Shown piece by piece: positions 1 through 7,622 of a stretch of DNA of 64,000 nucleotides; positions within the stretch are counted from its first letter, which is position 1; every line of letters starts with the position of its first letter. Where the stretch lies: the NCBI GenBank assembly GCA_963785755.1, contig CAWAXG010000002.1:248001-312000 (forward strand). The letters are read 5' to 3'. Under the pieces are notes generated by a model that had not been told where the DNA came from, searched no databases, and saw only the letters and a list, made by a program, of their open reading frames with translations. Source of the stretch: JACCXG01 sp963785755. Its GTDB lineage: Bacteria > Acidobacteriota > Vicinamibacteria > Vicinamibacterales > 2-12-FULL-66-21. A program made the position numbers and the translations under genes.

Positions 1-1
1 T

Positions 2-1009
2 CTGGACTTCGAAGACGTCTACGCGGCCGCTGAAGCGGCGTCGGCGCTGACCCGCCAGCTCCTGGCCTTCGGCGGGCGTCAGGTGCTGCAGCCGCGGGTG
101 CTGAACCTGAATGATGTCCTGGCGAGCACGCAGCGCATCCTCACGCGACTGATCGGCAACGAGATCGATCTGCTGGTCCGGACCGAGCCGGCACTGGGAC
201 ACACGATGGCCGACGCCGTCCAGCTCCAGCAGGTCGTAGTCAATCTCGCGATCAACGCGCGCGATGCGATGCCGGATGGCGGCCGGATGATCATTCAGAC
301 GCGCAATGTCACGCTCGGCTTCGAGGACGTCCGGCAGCATCCCCAGATGTCACCCGGCCCCTACGTGGTGCTCGTCGTCTCGGACACGGGCGCGGGCATG
401 GACAAGGCGACGCTGGCGCGGATCTTCGAGCCGTTCTTCACGACCAAGCAGGCCGGCAAGGGGACCGGGCTCGGTCTCTCAACGGTGTATGGGATCGTCA
501 AGCAGTGTGGCGGGTTCATCTGGGCATACAGTGAGCCGGGGCTGGGCGCCGCGTTTCACGTCTACCTTCCACGGGTCGAGGCCGATGGGCCGGGACAGCC
601 GGACAGTGCTGAAAGGGACAGTGATGAACCGGGCAGCAAGACGCCGACCGGTCGCGTCCTGTTGCTCATCGAGGACCATGTCGAAGTCCGTGAGATGACG
701 CGTCTCTATCTGACGAAGGAAGGGTATTCGGTCCTCACCGCGACGACTGCGGCCGAGGCGCTCGAGCTGTGTGCCGATGCGTCACCGGCGCTGCTCATCA
801 CCGACATCATGATGCCAGACTGCAATGGTCCGGCGCTCGCCGAACACCTTCGCCGGCGCATTCCGGGCCTGAAGGTGCTGTACATCTCGGGTTATGCCGA
901 CGCGCCATTCTCCGGGCGCGGTCTGCTGTCAGGCAGCGCGCATTTCCTGGCCAAACCCTACACGCTTCGCGATCTTGCCGACAAGATCCGGGAGATCCTC
1001 GAATCGTGA
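2..1009 (+). CDS. Hybrid sensor histidine kinase, C-terminal part (5' end outside window)
   Basis: This is the end of a two-component hybrid kinase; the reading frame is open from the first bases of the window, so the start and the phosphoacceptor histidine lie upstream. The visible part begins in the dimerisation helix (LTRQLLAF) and continues into a HATPase_c domain with N box (NLAINARDAMPDGG), G1 (DTGAGM), F box (FEPFFTTK) and G2 (GKGTGLGLSTVYGIV). After a short acidic linker comes a receiver domain starting at RVLLLIEDH, with the phosphoacceptor Asp in TDIMMP, about 240 residues after the valine at 83, and the conserved Lys in AKPY. The receiver attached behind the kinase is typical of orphan hybrid kinases. 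No sensor domain is visible, so the stimulus is unknown. It converges on the next gene with only 27 bases between. Confidence 0.93.
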   Translation: MDFEDVYAAAEAASALTRQLLAFGGRQVLQPRVLNLNDVLASTQRILTRLIGNEIDLLVRTEPALGHTMADAVQLQQVVVNLAINARDAMPDGGRMIIQTRNVTLGFEDVRQHPQMSPGPYVVLVVSDTGAGMDKATLARIFEPFFTTKQAGKGTGLGLSTVYGIVKQCGGFIWAYSEPGLGAAFHVYLPRVEADGPGQPDSAERDSDEPGSKTPTGRVLLLIEDHVEVREMTRLYLTKEGYSVLTATTAAEALELCADASPALLITDIMMPDCNGPALAEHLRRRIPGLKVLYISGYADAPFSGRGLLSGSAHFLAKPYTLRDLADKIREILES

Positions 1010-1036
1010 GGCGCACATCCTCGAGGTGATGACGGC

Positions 1037-2812
1037 TTACCGCTCGCGGATCCTGCGCACGATGGCGCGCGCGAGGTCCAACCGCACTTTCTCGTACGGA
1101 TCGCCCGTCTCTGGATAACTGACGCGGTCGCCGGCGTCCGAGAACACCCGGGGGACGATGGCGGTGAGGGCGTCGCGCACCGCATCCTCCAGACCGAGCT
1201 TCCGGGCAAGCGTCAGATACTGGTGATCCTGCAGTCCGCGGCGGAAGTTCGCCAGCTGGATGGTCGCCACCGGACCGGGGATTCCGCGATCCTCGTCCGG
1301 GTGCAGCCGCTCCTCACCCGGATAGATCAACACGCCGTCGCCATGGATGAAGCCCTTGTCGTCGGGCGACCGGTTCCCCTCCTTCCGATTGTCGAACGTG
1401 ATGCTGTCGGCCCACACGTTCTGGTCGCGCTCCCCCTGCTTTTGTGAATTGTGTCGCCAGTGCACGGCGTGCCAGTAGAAGTAGACGCGCACGTCGTGCT
1501 TGAAGGCCGCCCAGATCGTGGCGCGCGGGTCGGTGGCCGGCGCGTCGATGGTGATGGCGCCGCCAGCCGGCCGGCCGCCGTTGTAGAACCAGTACTCGCG
1601 GCCGCGAGAGCGTTCGCTGGCGACGCGATCGAGCTTGAAGCCTTTCGGCCCGGAGCACCAGATGTCGATGGCCGGGTCCAGCGGCTCGACATACGTGCTC
1701 GTCACGAGGGTCGGCAGCGATCGACCCGGCCCGGGGTTCGAATGGATGTTCTCGGCCAGCTGGCGGATGTGCTCGTACTCCGCTGCCCGCGGCTCGTCCG
1801 GCATGTAGAGAAACGTGATCGCGCGCGGCAGCGTGGCGCGCACGAACGTCATCCATGAATCGCTCTGCGCCCACGCACTGGCGCGGTCGTCGAACCCGCG
1901 GCCCGGTCCGTAGAACGTGCGGGGCGCGATGACGTTGCCCACGCCTTCCCCGGGACCGTCGTACCTGGCTTCGCGCGTGAAATCCGATCCCGAAAAGCGT
2001 CCCGGCACGGACTGGACGGCTTTCTCGTCGTAGGCGTGCACGAGCTCGACCCGGTGGCGGTGCGCGAAGCGATGATAGGCGGCGTCGAGATTCCGGCCGT
2101 GATACTGGACCGGCTGTTGGCTCTGGTAATACAGCATCGCGTGCATGCTGTTCTCGTCCGGCAGCGTGAAGTCGAACACCTCGAGCTCGATCGGCAGCGC
2201 CCGGCGCGCGCCGTCGGCGGTGATCTCGATCGTGCCGCGATAGCGTCCGGGCGCACGGCCGCGATCGATGTAAATCTCGATCCAGATCGCCTGGTTTTCA
2301 TCCGGGCGGATCGCGACCGGCAATCCGCCGCGGCCGCGGCGCGCGTTCTCCGGCACGAGCTGCACCGGCTTCCATCCGGTCGGATCGGGCGGCGCGGCGG
2401 GCGAATCCTTGTCGAACACCCATGACGCATTCGACGGCGCCGTGATGGACATATAGTGGGTCGCGAAGATCTGAATCGGCCGCCCGACGTAGTCCGTCGG
2501 ATCCTGACCCGGCGGTTGGTAGGCGATGCGTTCGCGGCCCGACGCGAGCACGGGCAGGCGGGCTGACAACTCGCGCACGCCGCGGCCGTCGGCTTCGACA
2601 ATCACTTGAAACGCGACGATCTCGTTGCGGGCGCCGAAGAGGCGAACCACGCGTCCGTCCCAGGCGCTGTTGCGCGCGCTCGCCGGGTGCTGACGCGCGT
2701 CGCGCTCGACCTTCTCCCCGTCGTTCACCGCCCAGACGCGCCGCACATCAGCACCGGCGTCGGCACTGGCGCCCGCCAGCATCACGACAGCGAGTAGCGA
2801 AGACTTCGTCAA
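1037..2812 (-). CDS. DUF4091 domain protein, GH123-like secreted glycosidase candidate
   Basis: About 591 residues with a short signal peptide (TKSSLLAVVMLAGASADAGA), so probably exported. The N-terminal half is beta-rich; the centre contains FLYMPDEP, resembling the acid-residue pair of the GH123/DUF4091 barrel, and the C-terminus carries the DUF4091 signature (GDGVLIYPG, then LANFRRGLQDHQYL). Family members are linked to GH123 N-acetylgalactosaminidases, but most DUF4091 proteins are uncharacterised, so the substrate is open. I chose the TTG start at 2812 because it begins the signal peptide and has AAGGGG about 8 bases upstream; the frame is open far beyond it, but only by running antisense through the neighbouring acetyltransferase gene. 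That ribosome site lies inside word-repeat C1. A start further upstream cannot be excluded. Confidence 0.82.
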   Translation of the reverse strand: MTKSSLLAVVMLAGASADAGADVRRVWAVNDGEKVERDARQHPASARNSAWDGRVVRLFGARNEIVAFQVIVEADGRGVRELSARLPVLASGRERIAYQPPGQDPTDYVGRPIQIFATHYMSITAPSNASWVFDKDSPAAPPDPTGWKPVQLVPENARRGRGGLPVAIRPDENQAIWIEIYIDRGRAPGRYRGTIEITADGARRALPIELEVFDFTLPDENSMHAMLYYQSQQPVQYHGRNLDAAYHRFAHRHRVELVHAYDEKAVQSVPGRFSGSDFTREARYDGPGEGVGNVIAPRTFYGPGRGFDDRASAWAQSDSWMTFVRATLPRAITFLYMPDEPRAAEYEHIRQLAENIHSNPGPGRSLPTLVTSTYVEPLDPAIDIWCSGPKGFKLDRVASERSRGREYWFYNGGRPAGGAITIDAPATDPRATIWAAFKHDVRVYFYWHAVHWRHNSQKQGERDQNVWADSITFDNRKEGNRSPDDKGFIHGDGVLIYPGEERLHPDEDRGIPGPVATIQLANFRRGLQDHQYLTLARKLGLEDAVRDALTAIVPRVFSDAGDRVSYPETGDPYEKVRLDLARAIVRRIRER

Positions 2813-2853
2813 CTCTTGCCCCTTGCAACGTGCCACTTCCAACTTGCTACATG
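2813..2853. repeat. Word repeat family C, copy C1
   Basis: Degenerate short-period sequence built from words such as CTTGCCCCTTG, CCACTTCC and ACTTGCTAC. It fills most of the 66-base gap between the divergent DUF4091 and GNAT genes and provides the putative Shine-Dalgarno of the former. Related copies are at 3254, 25168, 32298 and 45307. Confidence 0.7.
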
Positions 2854-2878
2854 GAACAGCGAAGGTAAAGTAGCACCA

Positions 2879-3742
2879 ATGAACATTCGCCTGCTGACGG
2901 CCGGCGATCTGGACGGCGCGCTGACGTTGAGCTCGACCGCCGGCTGGAATCAGCGGCTCGCCGACTGGCGCATGCTGCTCCAGCTGGCGCCCACCGGCAG
3001 TTTTGCCGCCGTCACCAGCGGACGAATCGTCGGCACCGCGATCGGCATCGATTACGGCCGCTTCGCCTGGATCGCGATGATGCTCGTCGATCCAGCGTAT
3101 CGCGGGCAAGGTCTCGGCGCACGGCTGCTCGAGGCCGCGATGAGCGCTGTGCCGCAGGATCATACGATCCGTCTCGACGCCACGCCGATGGGCCGTCCTC
3201 TCTATCAACGGTACGGCTTCGACGACGAGGCGATGCTGAGCCGGAACGTCATAGACAAGTTTCAAGTTGCAAGGGACAAGGACAACGGAATGACGGTGCG
3301 CCGCCTGACTGCGGCAGATCTACCCGCGGTGATGGAGATCGACCGGCGTGTTTTCGGCGGAGACCGTCGTGAGCTGCTCGAGTGGGCGCTCGAGACCGCG
3401 CCGGACTACGCCAGGGTCATCGAATCGGACGCCGGCGGTCAGTATTGCTTCGGCCGTGCGGGCCGGCTTTTCGATCAGATCGGGCCGGTTGTCGCCAACA
3501 ACGACGCGGATGCCGCGGCGCTGGTCGACGCCGCGCTGAAGTCCGCCGGCGGGAAAGCGGCGGTCGCGGACGTGTTCGACGAGCAGGGCCGTTTCGCGAC
3601 CTGCCTCCAGCGTCGCGGGTTCGTCTCACAGCGTCCGTTGTTCCGCATGCGCCGGCCTGGCTCGCGCGACATCACGACGCCGGCGTCACCGGCTGGCGCG
3701 AACGGGGTCGAGTACGCGATCTTCGGACCCGAGTTCGCCTAG
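2879..3742 (+). CDS. GNAT family N-acetyltransferase, two tandem GNAT-like domains
   Basis: 287 residues. The N-terminal domain (about 1-125) has the acetyl-CoA pyrophosphate-binding motif A in VDPAYRGQGLGARLLEAAM. The C-terminal half restarts with a second GNAT-like fold (TVRRLTAADLPAVMEIDRRV) and resembles the YitH-type C-terminal acetyltransferase domain, which usually lacks a good motif A. The substrate is not predictable. The ATG at 2879 opens MNIRLLTAGDLDGAL, the usual first strand and helix of the fold; 21 residues upstream in the same frame are only translated repeat. The linker between the domains (FQVARDKDN) is encoded by a copy of word repeat C, an in-frame insertion of about 33 bases. 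Confidence 0.88.
   Translation: MNIRLLTAGDLDGALTLSSTAGWNQRLADWRMLLQLAPTGSFAAVTSGRIVGTAIGIDYGRFAWIAMMLVDPAYRGQGLGARLLEAAMSAVPQDHTIRLDATPMGRPLYQRYGFDDEAMLSRNVIDKFQVARDKDNGMTVRRLTAADLPAVMEIDRRVFGGDRRELLEWALETAPDYARVIESDAGGQYCFGRAGRLFDQIGPVVANNDADAAALVDAALKSAGGKAAVADVFDEQGRFATCLQRRGFVSQRPLFRMRRPGSRDITTPASPAGANGVEYAIFGPEFA
3254..3286. repeat. Word repeat family C, copy C2, inside a gene
   Basis: The words ACAAGTTTCAAGTTGCAAGG and GGACAAGGACAAC match repeat C elsewhere. This copy lies inside the GNAT gene exactly at the junction of its two domains and keeps the frame. Confidence 0.7.
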
Positions 3743-3766
3743 CAGGATGATGAACAAGCAGCGCGT

Positions 3767-3787
3767 CAACTCCCAATCTCCAACTGC
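3767..3787. repeat. Word repeat family B, half copy B0
   Basis: CAACTCCCAATCTCCAACTG is one arm of the family B element that occurs with both arms at 29709 and 41147. No facing arm is seen here; it is followed at once by element A1. Confidence 0.6.
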
Positions 3788-3803
3788 TCAGAAGATACAA
3801 GAT

Positions 3804-3920
3804 GCGCGCTTCGCGCCACACGAAGGCACGACGTCACGAGGGCACGAAGGATCTGTTCAAAACCCTTCACGAACGTCGTGCCGCCGTGCCGTCGTGCCTT
3901 CGTGCAACGCGGCAGCGAGG
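3804..3920. repeat. Word repeat family A, copy A1 (imperfect hairpin)
   Basis: The left arm is built of CACGAAGGCACGACG-type words and the right arm is its complement (CGTCGTGCC..CGTGCCTTCGTGC), with a short centre around 3850-3866. The outer flanks (GCTTCGCGCC on the left, AACGCGGCAGCG on the right) recur in copy A2 at 5347, in the same orientation. A1 and A2 lie on either side of the amidohydrolase gene. Confidence 0.8.
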
Positions 3921-3981
3921 TCGTTGCCTGAGCTAGGGGCGATGCTCGGAACTTTTTCATTCGACGGGGTGGGCGGAGATC

Positions 3982-5310
3982 ATGAAGACTCCCACACTGA
4001 GGATTTCATCAATGCGCGCTGCCATCTGCCCCGCCGTTGTCCTGTGTGCCGTGGCGGCCCTTTCTTCCATGGCGCTGCAGAACGACAAGCCCCGCACGCT
4101 GGTGCTCGACAACGCGCGAATCATCGACGGCACCGGCGCTGCAGCGATCGACAACGGCCGCATCGTGATCGACGGCGATCGAATCACGCGGGTGGGACCG
4201 GCCGCGGAGGTCAATGCGCCGGCTGGGGCCGATCGGATCGACCTCACCGGCCGCACGATCATCCCGGGCCTGATCGATCTGCACTTCCATATCGAGCGCG
4301 ATCCGAAAATGGCGCTGCGGCAGTTGCGCAACGGGATCACGGCGTTCAGGGACCCCGGACAGTGGAACGAACGGTTCGAGGAGCTCCGTCGCCTGATCGC
4401 GGCCGACAACCTGCCCGGACCGCGCATCTTCACGACCGGACCGCACATCGACGGCGAGAATCCCGCCTATCCCGCCGACTCCGTCGTCGCGCGCGACCCG
4501 GAGGAGGCGCGCCGGCATGCGGAACGGTCGGTCAAGGAGGGCGCGACGGCGATCAAGATCTACTTCAGGCTGCCGTTCGCCAGCGCCACAGCCGTCATCG
4601 ACGTGTGCGAGGCGAGGAAGATTCCCTGCACGGCCCACCTCGAGCTGCTCGACGCGCGCGAATTGATCGCGGCCGGGCTGCACGGCGTCGAGCACATCAC
4701 GTCGTTCGGGATCAGCCTGATGCCGCGCGCGCAGGCGGAGCTCTACCGCCAGGCGGTGCTCAAGAACAACGACGCCCGGCGCAACGGCCGCTACGCGCTG
4801 TTCGCGAACGCCGACCTCGACGGCCCGGAGGCTCGCGCGCTCTATGCCGTGCTTCGCGATCGAAAGCCGTTCGTCGACGCTACGCTGGCGGTGTTCGAGC
4901 GCCGCGACGGCGTCCCGCCCGCAAAGCCCGAGACCGACGGGACGCCCTTCGTCAAGGGCTTCGCGAAGATGAAGCAGCTGACACGCCGCGTCGCGACCGA
5001 GGGCGCGCGCACCGTCATGGGCGGCCACACCGAGGTGCCGTTCGCGGGACGCGGGGAAGCTCCGTGGCGCGAGATGGAATTGCTCGTGGACAGCGGCTTC
5101 ACCCCCCTGGAAGCGATCGCCGCCGCAACCGGCACGGCCGCGGCCTTTCTCTACCGCAGCGATGAGTTGGGCGCCCTGCGGCCGGGGTTGCAGGCAGACA
5201 TCGTCGTGCTGCGTGACAACCCGCTGCAGGCCATGACGGCGATTCGCAGCGTCGAACGCGTGATGGTACGCGGCCGCTGGGTCGATCGCGCTCGATACGA
5301 GAAGTATTAG
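3982..5310 (+). CDS. Secreted amidohydrolase, imidazolonepropionase-like
   Basis: 442 residues, metal-dependent hydrolase of the amidohydrolase superfamily, with an N-terminal export signal (about 1-32). Seen: HxH metal site at His101/His103 (GLIDLHFH), a lysine in the carboxylated-Lys position (AIKIYF, Lys192), and two further ligand histidines (CTAHLE, His219; GVEHIT, His238). The C-terminus (LGALRPGLQADIVVLRDNPL) is the usual closing beta strands. The position that normally carries the catalytic Asp in a GTD motif reads GGHTEVP, so the Asp is not evident. Related enzymes cleave cyclic amides or dipeptides; the substrate here is unknown. The start ATG has GGCGGAGATC before it. The gene stands alone between two direct copies of repeat A. 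Confidence 0.88.
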   Translation: MKTPTLRISSMRAAICPAVVLCAVAALSSMALQNDKPRTLVLDNARIIDGTGAAAIDNGRIVIDGDRITRVGPAAEVNAPAGADRIDLTGRTIIPGLIDLHFHIERDPKMALRQLRNGITAFRDPGQWNERFEELRRLIAADNLPGPRIFTTGPHIDGENPAYPADSVVARDPEEARRHAERSVKEGATAIKIYFRLPFASATAVIDVCEARKIPCTAHLELLDARELIAAGLHGVEHITSFGISLMPRAQAELYRQAVLKNNDARRNGRYALFANADLDGPEARALYAVLRDRKPFVDATLAVFERRDGVPPAKPETDGTPFVKGFAKMKQLTRRVATEGARTVMGGHTEVPFAGRGEAPWREMELLVDSGFTPLEAIAAATGTAAAFLYRSDELGALRPGLQADIVVLRDNPLQAMTAIRSVERVMVRGRWVDRARYEKY

Positions 5311-5346
5311 AGAATGAGCGCGTGAGAAGAGTCCAACGAACGAGTT

Positions 5347-5465
5347 CTGCGCTTCGCGCCGCACGACGGCCACGAAGGCTCGAAGGCACGAAGGGATCTA
5401 TGGAAACATCTACTGTCTTCGTGCCTTTGTGCCGCCGTGCCTTCGAGCAGCGCGGTAGCGCAGCC
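5347..5465. repeat. Word repeat family A, copy A2 (imperfect hairpin)
   Basis: Same layout and flanks as A1: GCTTCGCGCC, then CACGAAGG words, a centre with GGGATCTATGG, then CTTCGTGCC words and GAGCAGCGCGGTAGCG. It is in the same orientation as A1, so the amidohydrolase gene is bracketed by direct copies. Confidence 0.8.
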
Positions 5466-5525
5466 GTCAGCCAGTAGCGATGGTCGAGACATTAATTTCG
5501 AGACTCCTGTAGATCGGTGTGTGCC

Positions 5526-6560
5526 ATGACGCTCCCCGACAGAATCGATTCCGAAGACGCGCTCGAAGACATCCTGGCCGAACCATCGGATGCCGACGTC
5601 GCCTGCGTCGGACGGCTGGATGATGACGTGCTGATCCTGGGCGCGGCCGGCAAGATGGGGCCGTCGCTGGCCCGGCGCGTTCACCGCGCGATGGGCCGGC
5701 GCGGCAGACGCCGGCAGGTTGTGGCGGTGTCCCGCTTCTCGTCCCCGGCGGTTCGAGCCGGACTCGAGGCCGACGGGATTCAGACGCTGGCGTGCGATCT
5801 GCTCGACCCGGCGCAGATCGAAGCGCTGCCGCGCGTCCCGAACGTCCTGTTTCTCGCCGGGCGCAAGTTCGGCACGCTCGATCGAACCGACCTGACCTGG
5901 GCGACCAACACCGTCGTGCCGGCGCGGGTCGCGGAACGGTTTCATCAGTCGCGCGTGGTGGTGTTTTCGACCGGGAACGTCTATCCGCTGGTCGATGCCG
6001 ACAGCCGCGGCTCGAAAGAGAGCGACGTGCCGGGTCCGGTCGGCGAATACGCGCAGTCGTGTCTCGGCCGCGAGCGGGTCGTCGAGTTCGTCTCACACGA
6101 ACGGGGCATGCCGGCGCTGATTTTTCGCTTGAACTACGCGGTCGATCTCCGCTACGGCACGCTCGTGGACATCGCGCGTAAAGTGCTCACCGGCGCGCCG
6201 ATCGATCTCACGATGGGATTCTTCAACGCGATCTGGCAGGGAGACGCCAACAGCTACGCGCTCCGCAGCCTCGAGCTGTGCTCGTCTCCGGCAACCGTGC
6301 TCAACGTCACGGGACCCGAACGGATCTCGGTCCGTGAGATGGCCGAGTGGTTCGGGTCGGTGTTCGAGCGCACGCCAGTCTTCGTCAATGCCGAAGGGCC
6401 GGTCGCGCTGCTGAGTGATGCGACCCGATGCCGCACGCTGCTCGGCGAACCGAGCGTGCCGCTGTTCGTGCTCTGCAGATGGGTGGCGCACTGGGTCCAG
6501 GCTGGCGGCGCGTCGCTGAACAAGCCGACACATTTCGAGGTCACCGATGGGCGCTTCTGA
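5526..6560 (+). CDS. NAD(P)-dependent epimerase/dehydratase-like (extended SDR) protein
   Basis: 344 residues from the ATG at 5526. The N-terminal Rossmann glycine motif is LGAAGKMG (about 39-46), later STGNVYP (serine of the triad, about 148-154) and GEYAQSCLGRE. In SDR enzymes the last motif is YxxxK; here Tyr175 is followed four residues later by Cys179, so the catalytic lysine is missing. The protein may bind nucleotide without usual epimerase chemistry, or use a neighbouring residue. The C-terminal half (LNVTGPERISVREMAEWFG) is typical of NDP-sugar or aldose epimerase relatives. It overlaps the next gene by 14 bases, so the pair is probably co-translated and works on one substrate. Confidence 0.85.
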   Translation: MTLPDRIDSEDALEDILAEPSDADVACVGRLDDDVLILGAAGKMGPSLARRVHRAMGRRGRRRQVVAVSRFSSPAVRAGLEADGIQTLACDLLDPAQIEALPRVPNVLFLAGRKFGTLDRTDLTWATNTVVPARVAERFHQSRVVVFSTGNVYPLVDADSRGSKESDVPGPVGEYAQSCLGRERVVEFVSHERGMPALIFRLNYAVDLRYGTLVDIARKVLTGAPIDLTMGFFNAIWQGDANSYALRSLELCSSPATVLNVTGPERISVREMAEWFGSVFERTPVFVNAEGPVALLSDATRCRTLLGEPSVPLFVLCRWVAHWVQAGGASLNKPTHFEVTDGRF

Positions 6561-7614
6561 TGCCGGGCGGCAGGCGGCGCTCCGCAGCGAACTGCTCCGC
6601 GGTCTCGTCATTCCGGCGCATCCTCTGGCCTTGACCGGGAGCCGCCGTCTGGACGAGCGCCGCCAGGTCGCGCTCACGCGCTATTACTGCGACGCCGGAG
6701 CCGGCGGGATCGCGGTCGGCGTGCACACGACGCAGTTCGCGATCAGAGACACAGCGATCGGACTGTTCCAGCCCGTCCTCGATCTCGCCATGCGCGCGGT
6801 GCGCGAATGGCGCGGGGAGAGGCCGCCGGTCATGATCGCGGGCGTGGTCGGACGGACCGAGCAGGCGGTTGGCGAGGCGGAGCTGGCGGTGTCGCTCGGC
6901 TACGACGCAGCGCTGCTGAGCCTTGCCGCCCTCCGCGACGCGGACAACTCGACGGTCCTCGATCATTGCCGGCGCGTCGCCGGGATCATTCCCGTCGTTG
7001 GCTTCTACCTCCAGCCGGCCGTCGGCGGACGAGTCCTGGATCGCGCCTTCTGGCGGGGCTTTTTCGACATCGAACGTGTGGTCGCCATCAAGGTCGCCCC
7101 GTTCGATCGGTATCGGACGATCGATGTCACCAACGCCCTGGCCGAAAGCGGCCGCAACGACATCGCCCTGTACACGGGGAACGACGACGCGATCGTCGTG
7201 GATTTGCTGACGCCGTTCCCTGCCGCCGGCGACGGAGAGCCGCTGCGTTTCTCCGGCGGGCTCCTCGGCCAGTGGGCGGTGTGGACGAAAGCCGCCGTCG
7301 ATCTGCTGTGCCGCTGCCATGCCGCCGCGCGTGGTGCGACCAGCGAGGAGTCGTTGAGACTCCTCGCGCTCGGCGCCCAGCTGACCGACGCCAACGCCGC
7401 GCTGTTCGATCCCTCGCATCAGTTCGCCGGCTGCATCCCCGGCATTCATGAAATCCTCCGCCGCCAGGGGCTGCTCGCGGGCCGCTGGTGCCTCGACCCG
7501 CATGAGGAGCTGAGCCCCGGACAGATGGAGGAAATCGATCGCGTCGTCAGTCGATACCCGCATCTCACCGACGATGAGTTCGTGAAGGAGAATCTGGATC
7601 GATGGCTGCAGTGA
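6547..7614 (+). CDS. Dihydrodipicolinate synthase/N-acetylneuraminate lyase-like aldolase
   Basis: 355 residues, predicted (beta/alpha)8 class I aldolase. Seen: the Schiff-base lysine in VVAIKVAPFDRY (Lys182) and the partner tyrosine in GFYLQP (Tyr154). The N-terminal strand GLVIPAHPLAL replaces the usual GTVTAMVTPF, and the C-terminal part is longer than in true DapA, so I do not call it lysine biosynthesis. Members of this broad family also act as sugar-acid or keto-acid aldolases. It overlaps the preceding SDR gene, which suggests a short catabolic or isomerising step for a sugar-like substrate. It is convergent with the GH43-like gene, only 8 bases away. Confidence 0.88.
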   Translation: MGASDAGRQAALRSELLRGLVIPAHPLALTGSRRLDERRQVALTRYYCDAGAGGIAVGVHTTQFAIRDTAIGLFQPVLDLAMRAVREWRGERPPVMIAGVVGRTEQAVGEAELAVSLGYDAALLSLAALRDADNSTVLDHCRRVAGIIPVVGFYLQPAVGGRVLDRAFWRGFFDIERVVAIKVAPFDRYRTIDVTNALAESGRNDIALYTGNDDAIVVDLLTPFPAAGDGEPLRFSGGLLGQWAVWTKAAVDLLCRCHAAARGATSEESLRLLALGAQLTDANAALFDPSHQFAGCIPGIHEILRRQGLLAGRWCLDPHEELSPGQMEEIDRVVSRYPHLTDDEFVKENLDRWLQ

Positions 7615-7622
7615 GCGTCTCT

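Noticed and set aside
4009..5373. 454-codon frame antisense to the amidohydrolase
   Set aside because: Same shadow pattern; metal-site motifs are only in the plus-strand frame.
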